A stretch of 64,000 bases of DNA from Phormidium tenue FACHB-1050 (GCF_014696925.1 NZ_JACJQY010000008.1:62001-126000); one strand, 5' to 3'. Numbered from the stretch's first letter, positions 48,200 through 57,134 are shown. Program-made: numbers and translations. The notes: generated by a model not told the origin, from the sequence alone.

Positions 48200-48996
48200 T
48201 CGCACTTAACAGCATTATTAATGGTGATTGCCTTGAGGTAATGAAGGATATAGCCGATCGCTCTATCGATTGCATAATCTGCGATCTACCCTATGGGGTT
48301 ACCGCCTGTAAATGGGATGTGGTTATCCCATTTGAACCGCTATGGGAACAGTACAAGCGAATTATTAAACCTAATGGCGCGATCGCCTTGTTTGGGAGCC
48401 AACCCTTCACTAGTGCGCTTGTGATGAGTAATCCTAAATGGTTTAAGTATGAGTGGATTTGGGAGAAAAGCGTATCTTCAGGCTTCTTGGATGCGAATAG
48501 AAAACCTTTAAAAATTCATGAGAATATACTAATTTTCTATAAACAGACTCCTAACTATAATCCTCAAATGAGGAAGGGAGAACCTTATATAAAACATCAA
48601 TCACCTAATCGGGCTGCGGCATATAACAAAATTAAAGCTTGTACTCTAATTAATGAAGGGCAAAGATTCCCGAATACAGTCATTAAAATCAGGAATGGTA
48701 ATAACAAATCAAGTCACCCCACACAAAAACCAGTCCCCCTAATCGAATATCTAATCAAAACCTACACCCAAGAAGGCGAACTAATCCTAGACAACACCGC
48801 AGGCAGTGGCACATTAGCGATCGCCGCCATCAACACAAACAGACAATATATCTGCATTGAGAAAGACCCGCACTATTTTGAAGTGATGCGCGATCGCATA
48901 GCCAATCATGATCCGTTTGCACCTGTAAAAACCAAGAAGCCCAAACCAGCGCCAAAAGGACAGCTAACTTTATTTGATGGAGGGTTAGCCGTATGA
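48196..48996 (+). CDS. DNA methyltransferase, DNA N6-adenine/N4-cytosine class
   Basis: The 266-residue enzyme has DLPYGVTACKWD, a DLPY variant of the catalytic DPPY (residues 30-33), and the SAM-binding NTAGSGTLAIAA near the C-terminus, with a central SSHPTQKPVPLIEYLIK recognition-proximal block. The motif order fits the beta-type amino-methyltransferases. There is no restriction gene beside it. It lies unusually inside a tail gene cluster, which suggests recent acquisition. Confidence 0.88.
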   Translation: MIALNSIINGDCLEVMKDIADRSIDCIICDLPYGVTACKWDVVIPFEPLWEQYKRIIKPNGAIALFGSQPFTSALVMSNPKWFKYEWIWEKSVSSGFLDANRKPLKIHENILIFYKQTPNYNPQMRKGEPYIKHQSPNRAAAYNKIKACTLINEGQRFPNTVIKIRNGNNKSSHPTQKPVPLIEYLIKTYTQEGELILDNTAGSGTLAIAAINTNRQYICIEKDPHYFEVMRDRIANHDPFAPVKTKKPKPAPKGQLTLFDGGLAV

Positions 48997-51026
48997 CGCT
49001 TAACCTAAGCTCTCGCAATTTCTCTTTGACTATAAACGGGGTCGATCGCACATCAGAATTTAGCTCAATCGATTTGGCTCAACCCTCAACATTAGAGCGG
49101 CGCGACGCGCCTGTAACAGGCACAATAACTTTAGTTTTTAGCCCTCTCAGATACAACGAATTTATAACTATTGGCAGTCCAGCGATCGCGGCAAATTGGG
49201 CGGTAGGTGCGCTAATCGTTTTTCAGTGTGCCAATGATTCTGGAACACTCGTAAATAATCTACTCAGTGGCGGCGCTTTATATATTCTCAAAGAGCCATC
49301 ACCGCCAAATATTGGTTTTGATGTAGGGACGCTATCTCTAGAGGTAGGAGACATCCTTGCATATCAATCACAAAGCACGCCCGATCGCGATGTTTCGGGT
49401 GTGACCATTGGCACGTCAACCGATCGCGATGAAATTGTGGTCAAAATCTTAGAAGACGCTGGCATTATTTCTCACTCAATCCCGTCGCTTGGCTACCCAT
49501 TTAATACACCAGTCCAAAAAACGGGCGGATCGCCTATCAAATTAGCAGGGGATTTAGTAGGAGCCGATCGCCATGTACTTTACTGCAATGCGTCAGGTAC
49601 GGTAATAGCTGCGCCCATAGATTTAGATGCATCACCGATCGCCACACTTACAATTAGTCAAGATGAGAGTGCCTTCGATCCTGTCGATGGCTCCTCTATT
49701 CCGACAGTCACAGAGCTTACGATATCTGGAGTGTGCCAAGTACCAGATCAAGGCGATTATCCAATTCTGTCGATTACTGAAAAGTATATAAATTATGAAG
49801 GCGCTCTTTATTCAAAACAATTTAGAGTATTAGTGAATCGGGAAACTCAAGAAATTGTGAGTGAAAACTATGGAGCATCTTTTAAAGAAATCCATTATTT
49901 CCAAATTATCGTTAATCCTGTAAGTGGTCTTTTTGAATTACAAGAGGGTTCTTGGTTCACTATTGGGGTTCAAGAAGATTTTACTTATTTTGATTCAAGT
50001 AATCGACTTAGCAGAAAAATCCACAAAGAATATTTGCGACTCAATTCTTTAATACCTGAAACATTAGAGCCATTGGCTATAACGCCATTTCTTGAATCAA
50101 AAAGAACGGTTGAGGATTACGAATATAATCCCGTAACAGGTGCGATTTCTGAAATAAGAATTGCAAATTATTTAGGGCAAATTGAAATAGGCAGCACTTC
50201 AGCTTTACTATTCCCATCGACTAGGACTAGCACTATTTATCAGCAATCGGGAACTTTCTGGAATAAAGCTACAGCTTTAGAAGCTAACTTTACAGGGCAA
50301 TCTTTTGCAGGGAATATTAGGAGAGATTTAAATATTAATGGGACTTTAATCCAAGTTATTGGATGTGCCGATGAAATTAATCCTTTATTCACAGAAAACA
50401 CAACTGAATCCCAGTTTAAAAACGACGATAGCACGCGCCCACCATCAACCACTTACAGTGAGGCAATCAAAACCAAAAACATTGAGATCACATCGATTGT
50501 TAATGCTATCCCTCTTGCAGGCGTGCCAAGTAAGGAGAAATTGCAGCCTTTAACTGTGGATTGGCTTGTAAGTGGTGAGCAAGCTTACGAGTATGGGCAG
50601 CTAGAAATAGTGCTGATGAACGGGCGCAAACAGTGCAGATTTATGGTCACGGCTTTGACTGATGAGCTTTTAGCATTGCGCCCACGGGCAAGAATTGACA
50701 TTATTTTTAATTCGATTTTGTACCGTTGTTTGGTTGATGCGATCACGTTCAGCCAAGATTTAACCCGTCGCACGATTGGCTTTATGTGCGATGTGATCTC
50801 AACTAGCCCTGTGGCTACCCCATCTACGGTTTATCAGGTGATACAGCCTGTTAATTCGTTAAGAGGTGAGGTTAGGATTGATGCCGTGGTTGAGGCTTCT
50901 TTTGTCCAAATTCTTGATTTTTATTCAATTACAATTGATGCTGTGGTTGAATCACAAATGGCAGAGGATGGACAATTGGAAGCTGATATCACAATTGATG
51001 CCGTAGTTATTGCAATATTAGATTAG
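48993..51026 (+). CDS. Large tail/baseplate protein, 677 aa
   Basis: It opens with MTLNLSSRNFSLTINGVDRT and is beta-rich throughout, with a baseplate-hub-like domain (about 90-300, GDILAYQSQSTPDRDVSGVT, LAGDLVGADRHVLY) and a later fibre-like region. The C-terminus repeats an ITIDAVV motif three times. It overlaps the methyltransferase stop by four bases. It probably forms the distal tail or baseplate hub. Confidence 0.6.
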   Translation: MTLNLSSRNFSLTINGVDRTSEFSSIDLAQPSTLERRDAPVTGTITLVFSPLRYNEFITIGSPAIAANWAVGALIVFQCANDSGTLVNNLLSGGALYILKEPSPPNIGFDVGTLSLEVGDILAYQSQSTPDRDVSGVTIGTSTDRDEIVVKILEDAGIISHSIPSLGYPFNTPVQKTGGSPIKLAGDLVGADRHVLYCNASGTVIAAPIDLDASPIATLTISQDESAFDPVDGSSIPTVTELTISGVCQVPDQGDYPILSITEKYINYEGALYSKQFRVLVNRETQEIVSENYGASFKEIHYFQIIVNPVSGLFELQEGSWFTIGVQEDFTYFDSSNRLSRKIHKEYLRLNSLIPETLEPLAITPFLESKRTVEDYEYNPVTGAISEIRIANYLGQIEIGSTSALLFPSTRTSTIYQQSGTFWNKATALEANFTGQSFAGNIRRDLNINGTLIQVIGCADEINPLFTENTTESQFKNDDSTRPPSTTYSEAIKTKNIEITSIVNAIPLAGVPSKEKLQPLTVDWLVSGEQAYEYGQLEIVLMNGRKQCRFMVTALTDELLALRPRARIDIIFNSILYRCLVDAITFSQDLTRRTIGFMCDVISTSPVATPSTVYQVIQPVNSLRGEVRIDAVVEASFVQILDFYSITIDAVVESQMAEDGQLEADITIDAVVIAILD

Positions 51027-51035
51027 GAGAATAAA

Positions 51036-51422
51036 ATGGGACAACATGGCAATGCTTTTGGCGATTCTCAAGCACAAAACATTCAGATCGCAGCCGATCA
51101 AGGAAGTGGACCAGGTAAATTACAAGAATGGACGATAGACTTTGGCACGCTTCTAACTGAATATGAGTTGCCAGATCCGTGCGCTCCTACAGTTGTGCCT
51201 GATTCAAAAATACTTGTTTTTAATCCAATTACTCCAGTTGCTGCGGTTGCATCAGGTACATCAGCTTCCTACAGATTATTAGATAGTGATAATAATGTGA
51301 TCTACCAAGGAAATAACGATATTGGAATCCTAGGGAGCAACAAGCCAGTGATAAAAACCTCGTTAATTGTAGTCTCAGGTGCAATACAAACAGTTGTTAG
51401 CTTTCGGATTGGCTACTCCTAA
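51036..51422 (+). CDS. Structural protein, 128 aa
   Basis: Begins MGQHGNAFGDSQAQNIQIAA. The Pro-rich middle (TEYELPDPCAPTVVPDSKIL) and strand-rich end (IKTSLIVVSGAIQTVVSFRI) suggest a small tail surface component. AGGAGA lies eight bases before the ATG. Role by context only. Confidence 0.5.
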   Translation: MGQHGNAFGDSQAQNIQIAADQGSGPGKLQEWTIDFGTLLTEYELPDPCAPTVVPDSKILVFNPITPVAAVASGTSASYRLLDSDNNVIYQGNNDIGILGSNKPVIKTSLIVVSGAIQTVVSFRIGYS

Positions 51423-52171
51423 TGCAAAATGACAATCTCACACCTAATCAAAGAGTGCGGCTCCAGCTTGAGAAGCAAATGGCTCAAGATGCGATCGCTC
51501 GTCTTGAAAAATACGAGCGCGAAAACAACTCTATCTTGCCTACATTCATGGGTGAGAATGGCAAAATTAAGCGATTAGGGCACGGTGAGAGTCGGACGGC
51601 GATCGCTACAAATCTTTTTTACGGTATAGGCGAAGAGATGCGCCCTATACCAGTTAGAGGCGGCTTGCCTATGGTTGATAATAAGCCACGATTAGCGCCT
51701 ATTGCAGCTATCCCAGAGCCAATCGAAGTTATTTTTGCTTATCTTTTCAGGATAGACGCAAGTATTCAAATTGGTGATATTGGATATGGAACCGAAACCT
51801 TAGAAGCATATGGCAGCAGTGATGCGCCTGCCTTTGCAGAAACTTCAGGAGGACTTTTAGACGAATTTGAAATCGTTGGACAAATAGATGGATTAACAGG
51901 ATATTTCACAGGAACAACTTTAGACACAGCAACAGAAATCTGGTCTTTTGGTAGCGGGGCTGTTCAGATAAACTTTACACTTACAGATCCGACCATACTA
52001 TTTATTACAGTAAGGATTGAAGCTGGATCTCAATTCTTAGAGCAAGAGATAGATCTTGAAGGCTCAGGCTCTGCGATTGTTGGGTTTAATCCACCTCCTG
52101 AGCCATCACCATTGCTATTCCCCGCCACTTTGAATTATTCCGTAACTTTCAGTAACCCAAGGAGAGAGTAA
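51422..52171 (+). CDS. Structural protein, 249 aa
   Basis: An N-terminal helix (QNDNLTPNQRVRLQLEKQMA, AIARLEKYERENNS) is followed by a beta-rich domain (residues about 95-245, with VIFAYLFRIDASIQIGDIGY). It shares a base with both neighbours, so three genes are chained. A tail or baseplate component is likely. Confidence 0.5.
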   Translation: MQNDNLTPNQRVRLQLEKQMAQDAIARLEKYERENNSILPTFMGENGKIKRLGHGESRTAIATNLFYGIGEEMRPIPVRGGLPMVDNKPRLAPIAAIPEPIEVIFAYLFRIDASIQIGDIGYGTETLEAYGSSDAPAFAETSGGLLDEFEIVGQIDGLTGYFTGTTLDTATEIWSFGSGAVQINFTLTDPTILFITVRIEAGSQFLEQEIDLEGSGSAIVGFNPPPEPSPLLFPATLNYSVTFSNPRRE

Positions 52172-52434
52172 TGCAGACAGAAACTTCAGTGCGCGATCGC
52201 CTATCTCGTACCTTTACCCAATCAGCGATCGCCCTTAAGAAAAGAATCACACAAGATGAAAATCAGCAAACCTTTGCCGCCACTTTATTGGATGGGAACA
52301 AAGTACAGCTACCAGATGGAAGCATCCGCACAGCCTATAATCAAGGCACAAGACAGGTGCTAATAGGTGATAGCGTGACGGTTGTTTTTCCCCTGCATTC
52401 TCAGATTGGGTTTTATACCAGCAAAATCAGTTAA
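52171..52434 (+). CDS. Small structural or assembly protein, 87 aa
   Basis: Begins MQTETSVRDRLSRTFTQSAI and ends VFPLHSQIGFYTSKIS; the second half has the strand pattern of an OB or SH3-like fold. It ends the plus-strand structural cluster, which closes with a palindrome. Confidence 0.5.
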   Translation: MQTETSVRDRLSRTFTQSAIALKKRITQDENQQTFAATLLDGNKVQLPDGSIRTAYNQGTRQVLIGDSVTVVFPLHSQIGFYTSKIS

Positions 52435-52440
52435 TAAAAA

Positions 52441-52473
52441 GATCGCCTATCTGTGGGGAGGTGATAGGCGATC
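52441..52473 (+). terminator. Hairpin after the plus-strand tail cluster
   Basis: Arms 52441-52450 and 52464-52473 pair perfectly. It lies six bases after the stop and probably ends both plus- and minus-strand operons that meet here. Confidence 0.55.
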
Positions 52474-52507
52474 GCATGGTTACAATGGGTTTCTGCCTTC
52501 GATTATA

Positions 52508-52927
52508 TCATTGGCATACTAAAGGAGGGTAAGGTTTAGAAACTGCTCTCAAAAAGCAAGCGAGAATCAATTTTAAAACCTCTTCATCTTCTGGAGAAAC
52601 ATACGCTTCAGCCTCTTTCCCAAATTCTCTGTATGGCTCAATTGAAGACGACATGAGAAGCCGTTTTTTCTCTAATTTAATATTGCCATCTTCAGACTTT
52701 TCTTTAGTAAAAGTCCATAAGGATATATAAGTAATTTTGCCTTTTTGAGTAGATAAAACCCTAAGCAGAATTTTCTTGGCTTCTTCAACTTGTAATTGTT
52801 CAAAAGTTTTTGGAACGGCGATCGGGAACTCAGCAATTATTTCCTCAGTGTTTTCATCTTCGTATTTAAACTCAGCTAAATACTGAATAGTAGTAGGTTT
52901 GGGCTTTCGCTTTGGTTTTTTACTCAC
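52508..52927 (-). CDS. Hypothetical late protein, 139 aa
   Basis: Last gene of the minus-strand operon that starts at 57.1 kb. Lys/Pro-rich start (MSKKPKRKPKPTTIQYLAEF), then a mixed domain (ITYISLWTFTKEKSEDGNIK). No family recognised. Confidence 0.5.
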   Translation of the reverse strand: MSKKPKRKPKPTTIQYLAEFKYEDENTEEIIAEFPIAVPKTFEQLQVEEAKKILLRVLSTQKGKITYISLWTFTKEKSEDGNIKLEKKRLLMSSSIEPYREFGKEAEAYVSPEDEEVLKLILACFLRAVSKPYPPLVCQ

Positions 52928-53135
52928 GATATTTATCTTCCATTTCAGATTGAAAATAAATCCTATTCAGCATATCGCGGCACTCTAATAGATATTGCTG
53001 ATGTGTGCGCTCAATAGCCTGATCATATTCTGGTCGCACCAATCGCGCAAAGTCTCGGAACCATTTGAGCATAATGGCGATCGCGATTACTGCGATTGGC
53101 AGAAAAAACACAGTGTTAGTTACCCAGTTTTCCAT
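52920..53135 (-). CDS. Small membrane protein, 71 aa
   Basis: One clear membrane helix in the first 25 residues (NTVFFLPIAVIAIAIMLKWF), then a polar helical tail with RPEYDQAIERTHQQYLLECR. Orientation predicted with the tail in the cytoplasm. It is in the ATPase/membrane-protein operon. Confidence 0.55.
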   Translation of the reverse strand: MENWVTNTVFFLPIAVIAIAIMLKWFRDFARLVRPEYDQAIERTHQQYLLECRDMLNRIYFQSEMEDKYRE

Positions 53136-53298
53136 TGGTTAAGTAATGTCTTTCTTTTGTTTGGACAGTTCCATCTTCTCTAAAATAATAGCGATATTTT
53201 GGATCTGATACGTTTGGTACGATCGCTACTGATTCAGGATTAGGAATCTGCATGAGTAGCTGTAAAAGTTCTTGTCTGAGTTCAAATGGTATATTCAT
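53116..53298 (-). CDS. 60-residue hypothetical protein
   Basis: Starts at ATG 53298 (MNIPFELRQELLQLLMQIPN); an ATG nine bases upstream overlaps the preceding gene more. The second half (YRYYFREDGTVQTKERHYL) is strand-rich. It overlaps the neighbouring genes on both sides. Confidence 0.5.
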   Translation of the reverse strand: MNIPFELRQELLQLLMQIPNPESVAIVPNVSDPKYRYYFREDGTVQTKERHYLTNGKLGN

Positions 53299-53467
53299 TT
53301 TGCTCAACTTCTATTAATAATTCTTGACAGTCTTTATGGTCAATCAGAAAGATTTGAGTAACCACGGCATGGACGCGATCGCAGACTAGCTGACTAGGCA
53401 GATAGGCTTTACCACATCTTAGGCAAAGCATAGAGCGATCAGTTATTGCGATCCAGTTGAGTGACAT
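53282..53467 (-). CDS. 61-residue Cys-containing hypothetical protein
   Basis: Starts at ATG 53467 (MSLNWIAITDRSMLCLRCGK). CLRCGK with later VC and DCQELL residues could bind zinc. It overlaps the downstream gene by 17 bases; the two are read in different frames. Confidence 0.5.
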   Translation of the reverse strand: MSLNWIAITDRSMLCLRCGKAYLPSQLVCDRVHAVVTQIFLIDHKDCQELLIEVEQNEYTI

Positions 53468-53483
53468 TTTCTTTGCGGGTTCC

Positions 53484-53627
53484 CTATAATTGATTCTTCT
53501 CGACAGTAACGTAATCATCTAATACCGCTTGCAGAAGATGTTTTGCATTGTCGGGGTTAGAGTTTTGGATCTCTCTAATGACATACTCTCTGCCTTTGTA
53601 TTGAACAAGATCGCCTACTTTAAGCAT
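53484..53627 (-). CDS. 47-residue hypothetical protein
   Basis: ATG 53627 to a stop at 53484 encodes MLKVGDLVQYKGREYVIREI then a polar helix. VGDLVQYKGREYVIR resembles an SH3-like beta barrel found in small phage proteins. It begins six bases after the ATPase stop. Confidence 0.55.
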   Translation of the reverse strand: MLKVGDLVQYKGREYVIREIQNSNPDNAKHLLQAVLDDYVTVEKNQL

Positions 53628-53632
53628 TGCTT

Positions 53633-55216
53633 TTATCTTTTATGCATTGGTGTAAATTGAAACTCGATCGCGTCAGCAGATCCGCGCTTTAGATAGCCGT
53701 GACCTTTTCCGCGCAAGCCTTTAGTAATCGCATCAACTGTAAGCCCAAACTCATTAGCAGGGAATCTTGCACTTTCGGCTGATTGCAACTTAAGAAGGAT
53801 CTTAGTCGCAACTTGAGAGATAGTATCAGGGCTGAAATGGTCAAGATTTTGAGAGCCAAGGCACATCATTAACCCGTATTTACGAAGCTCACAGGCGTAT
53901 ACATCAATAATCCCTTTGCGATTTGTTGACTTACTTGTGAATTTGTGAGCTTCGTCCATGAATACTGCAAAGCGATATCTTTCGCGATCGCTACATCTGA
54001 CGGGTATATGTCCTTTAGCACTAAGCGCACAGCCAATCTTACGAAGCAAGGTATCAACTACTAAGAATTGAATATCTTCACTGCCTAGCAATGGCGATAA
54101 GTCTATCCGATGCGATCGCGACAACAGTGAATCAATATCAAGGCGAGTAGGCTTAGAAAATACAGGATGCTTAAAGACACTGCGAACTACAGATAAAGCG
54201 CTGCTAATGTCATTTCTCATGGGCATAGGTATTTCGGGATCTGCGATATCAATCTCCATCGCTTCGATTACATCCGAGAAAGTTGGCGGCGTTTTGCCCC
54301 ATGTTGAAGGATCGCGATCGCTTATCCCTTTATCCCTATAAGCTTCTGCCAAATACTTTTCAATATTGAGCTTTTGCTTATGCCCTATGCTCGTATTAAA
54401 AGCACAAATCGATTCAATCAACTTCTGTAATTGTGGGAATACACCACCATTAACAGGATCTAGCGAGTCTAGTTCTAGTGGATTGATGCCATATTCACAG
54501 GCTGACGTATGACTAAGAGTGATGGTTTTGCAGCAATCTAACGCGATATCCCCATGAAAATCAATGATCAATACAGGGATACCATAGTTATGAGTTTCAT
54601 TAGCGATCGCTTTTAGGGATTCAGTTTTACCAGACCCCGAAGCACCAATTACTAAAGTGAATCCGTTCGTTTCTTGGTTCGGAGTCCAGTAGAGAGGCTT
54701 TTTTTGAGTATCTACACCTAGCAATATATTTAAAGAGTTTTTGTCAAAAATTGGCTCTACTCTTGGCAATGGTAAGACAGGATCAGCGATCGCGCCATGA
54801 GGTACAACATCTTGAATAGATGCCCACTGCAATAAGTTCACAGGAACAGCATCAGGGTTTCTTTTGTGCCAAAACTTAATCAACCTCTTGACTACTTTCT
54901 CTTGTTCAGCAGAAGTCATGCACTGCAAAGAATAGTGCAGAGATACATGATCTGTCTTAGTAGTCTGCTTGGCAAATAGATCCTCAATTTCGCGAGGAAT
55001 TGGAACTAAGAAGAAGAGGGGAAACTCTTCGGGAGTAGCTTCAGTAGCAGACTTTAAAACTTCATAGAGTTGATTTAGGCGATCGCCATCTTCATTAGCG
55101 ATCGCCTTATCAATCTCATCTTGCCACTCCTTAGAAAACGCCCAGAAACAATCAGCTTTTAGGCGATCGATGTTTTTGCGAGCGCGTTCAAATTTAGATA
55201 AAAGGAAAGTCAGCAT
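53633..55216 (-). CDS. HerA/FtsK-like P-loop ATPase
   Basis: The 527-residue protein carries Walker A GASGSGKT (191-198) followed by LIIDFHGD, and Walker B FAVFMDEAHKF (about 430). The order and DFHGD hallmark fit the HerA/VirB4/TraG-type DNA translocases. The first 160 residues are helical and the end (RGKGHGYLKRGSADAIEFQF) forms a distinct strand motif. It follows three small membrane proteins in one operon, which suggests a membrane-linked DNA motor; no partner such as a relaxase or nuclease is seen. Confidence 0.82.
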   Translation of the reverse strand: MLTFLLSKFERARKNIDRLKADCFWAFSKEWQDEIDKAIANEDGDRLNQLYEVLKSATEATPEEFPLFFLVPIPREIEDLFAKQTTKTDHVSLHYSLQCMTSAEQEKVVKRLIKFWHKRNPDAVPVNLLQWASIQDVVPHGAIADPVLPLPRVEPIFDKNSLNILLGVDTQKKPLYWTPNQETNGFTLVIGASGSGKTESLKAIANETHNYGIPVLIIDFHGDIALDCCKTITLSHTSACEYGINPLELDSLDPVNGGVFPQLQKLIESICAFNTSIGHKQKLNIEKYLAEAYRDKGISDRDPSTWGKTPPTFSDVIEAMEIDIADPEIPMPMRNDISSALSVVRSVFKHPVFSKPTRLDIDSLLSRSHRIDLSPLLGSEDIQFLVVDTLLRKIGCALSAKGHIPVRCSDRERYRFAVFMDEAHKFTSKSTNRKGIIDVYACELRKYGLMMCLGSQNLDHFSPDTISQVATKILLKLQSAESARFPANEFGLTVDAITKGLRGKGHGYLKRGSADAIEFQFTPMHKR

Positions 55217-55551
55217 TACTTACTCACAATGTCATGAATTAATCCAAAGTAAATCGCATGAACGGTTAGAGCCAATTGCGCCCAGTCTTTCATCTCAAAC
55301 TTCCATCTAATAGCAGAGCATCGATTACGCCGCGAAGTCTGGAACAAGAAGAAGAGAGATATACCGCAAAGAACGAACGACCCGACCGTTTTGACCATCG
55401 GCACTTTAAATGCGAAAGAGGCGCTTAGCGCCGATGTGATTAAGGTTAAAAGCAAGAAAGGGTGTAGCAATCCCCAGATATGATCAATGAGATCAGGAGA
55501 GTTGCTATTTTGTAGCGGCGCACCGCCAGTAGGAGGAGGTTGAATAGCCAT
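55216..55551 (-). CDS. Two-helix membrane protein, 111 aa
   Basis: Hydrophobic stretches at about 29-52 (LHPFLLLTLITSALSASFAF) and 57-72 (VGSFVLCGISLFFLF), with a basic loop after. No known family. It shares one base with both neighbours, so expression is tightly coupled to the ATPase. Confidence 0.6.
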   Translation of the reverse strand: MAIQPPPTGGAPLQNSNSPDLIDHIWGLLHPFLLLTLITSALSASFAFKVPMVKTVGSFVLCGISLFFLFQTSRRNRCSAIRWKFEMKDWAQLALTVHAIYFGLIHDIVSK

Positions 55552-56147
55552 TACAGTTTGTCGTAAAGATCTTTAGGGACAGGAAGCGGATGCCCATTAC
55601 TAGGCACATTTTTATATTCAATAACTTGGGAGGAGCGAGAGTTGATCCCAAGAGCAACTAGGCAACTGAGCAGAATAACGCCAAAAGCTAGACCAAAAAA
55701 CAATACCACTGGGTTAGTCTCGCCGCCTCCTTTTGATACGTTGGTCAATCCATTGGTTAGATTGGTATTTGTATTGTTGATCGAAGTCATTAACTGTCCA
55801 TTGGTGAATTGTTGCTGTTGAGCGCGTTCATTGCTTAAAGCGGTGGTAACAGCAAGATCGGTTTCAAGCTTGGCAATTTTGCTATGAACTTGCTCAAATT
55901 GGCGATCTGTTTTTTGAATGTAGCTATCAAGCCTTATGCCTTGATTTTGGATTTTAAGCTCGCAAGCATCAATTTTATGAACAACAATCCCAAACTGAGT
56001 TTTGCAATACTCAAGCATTTCTGATGCAGTGTTACCCGATGCTAGCTGAGATTCAACCCAGTTAGCCATTTCGTTTGTTTGATGCTCTCTCGGCAAAATA
56101 TCAACAATTTCGGCGGTTACGATCGCCAGTTCAGAACTACCATTCAT
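55551..56147 (-). CDS. Coiled-coil protein with C-terminal membrane helix
   Basis: The 198-residue protein has a helical N-terminus, a coiled coil (about 70-120, QFEQVHSKIAKLETDLAV), an Asn/Thr linker, then one membrane helix (VVLFFGLAFGVILLSCLVAL, about 147-167) and a short tail. This fits a spacer protein that displays a cytoplasmic coiled coil from the membrane. Coupled by four bases to the gene before. Confidence 0.6.
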   Translation of the reverse strand: MNGSSELAIVTAEIVDILPREHQTNEMANWVESQLASGNTASEMLEYCKTQFGIVVHKIDACELKIQNQGIRLDSYIQKTDRQFEQVHSKIAKLETDLAVTTALSNERAQQQQFTNGQLMTSINNTNTNLTNGLTNVSKGGGETNPVVLFFGLAFGVILLSCLVALGINSRSSQVIEYKNVPSNGHPLPVPKDLYDKL

Positions 56148-56425
56148 TTCTTTGGCTTCTCACAATCAAATACAAAGTCGTTAAGTTGCTTGTCGGTCAT
56201 GATTGAAATATCGAGAGGAGTATTACAAGCTTTTGCTCTCTCTTCTAGTTGCGATCGCGGAGTCTTTATAGTTTGAGCATTACTGATTTGCGAAAACAAT
56301 CCAGTAATTAGCTCAGGACGGGTATGAAACACTCTGGATAAGAGTAAAGTCAAGGCGATCGCGAGTGGCATTGCCACAATTTTGACGAAGTTCTCATTCA
56401 TCATCATCACCAAGCCAATCTTCAC
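56144..56425 (-). CDS. Small membrane protein, 93 aa or shorter
   Basis: Several starts are possible (56425 or internal ATGs to 56401, MNENFVKIVAMPLAIALT); the overlap with the gene upstream favours the internal ones. One membrane helix (KIVAMPLAIALTLLLSRVF) then a polar part with two Cys (about 67 and 89). It is the first of the small membrane proteins in the operon. Confidence 0.5.
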   Translation of the reverse strand: MKIGLVMMMNENFVKIVAMPLAIALTLLLSRVFHTRPELITGLFSQISNAQTIKTPRSQLEERAKACNTPLDISIMTDKQLNDFVFDCEKPKK

Positions 56426-56792
56426 AAGCGAAGATCTTCACAGGCTCTGGCTCAGAACTAGCAAGTTGTAGCTGCTGACCGCCAGCCAAAACGTGAGCAG
56501 TCTTTAGTTTTGCCTTGCCTTGCAACTGTGTAAAACTAAGAGCCTCAATGCCCTCACGTTTTACACCTAAACGGTTAAGGAATGCTTCAGAGTAAAGCTC
56601 ATCCGCAAAGACATCAGCATCGGCGATCGCCTTACTGGTAATTGCTGACGTAATATCCGCAATCTGCGATTTTTTGGCATTCTTGCTAACCGTGTCCGCA
56701 GCATCATGAGAAGTTGATTTTTTGGTGTTGCGTGGAGCTTTGGGGGCTGCTGCATTTACGCGATCTTTAATGCTAGGAATAGGGTCTGTCAT
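56394..56792 (-). CDS. Hypothetical protein, 132 aa
   Basis: Polar, Ala/Lys/Asp-rich start (PIPSIKDRVNAAAPKAPRNT) and a C-terminal half with FADELYSEAFLNRLGVKREG. No membrane segment and no domain recognised. It overlaps both neighbours. Confidence 0.5.
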   Translation of the reverse strand: MTDPIPSIKDRVNAAAPKAPRNTKKSTSHDAADTVSKNAKKSQIADITSAITSKAIADADVFADELYSEAFLNRLGVKREGIEALSFTQLQGKAKLKTAHVLAGGQQLQLASSEPEPVKIFACEDWLGDDDE

Positions 56793-57114
56793 CGTTTATT
56801 ACCTTAAAGTCCATGTATTCAAGAATTTCTTTTACAGCTTGCCGACTGTAATAATCAGTTCCAGATTTTCGAGTTGGCTCAAAATCTGAGTTAGAAGTAT
56901 CAGTCAAATTATCAGAATCAAAGTCGTAAGCTCTAAGATGAGCGATCGCGTATTGGACTAATCGACGCTGACCTTCAAAGCTTAACGATGGATACTGCGC
57001 GACTATTAGTTTTGCGATATCAAATGTTGAGAACCAAGGGAATCTAGTAAGGACTATATTTTTTGGCTCAGCTATGTTGAACTTTGGGACAGGTAAATTG
57101 GCAGTTTTTAGCAC
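56773..57114 (-). CDS. Hypothetical protein, first of the ATPase operon
   Basis: The 113-residue product (NIVLTRFPWFSTFDIAKLIV, RRLVQYAIAHLRAYDFDSDN) looks like a compact winged-helix-type fold and could be a transcription regulator of the operon. It is transcribed from the region with the operator repeats at 57.1 kb. Confidence 0.5.
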   Translation of the reverse strand: MLKTANLPVPKFNIAEPKNIVLTRFPWFSTFDIAKLIVAQYPSLSFEGQRRLVQYAIAHLRAYDFDSDNLTDTSNSDFEPTRKSGTDYYSRQAVKEILEYMDFKVINDDRPYS

Positions 57115-57134
57115 TCCTTTTCTTCCTTTAGTTG

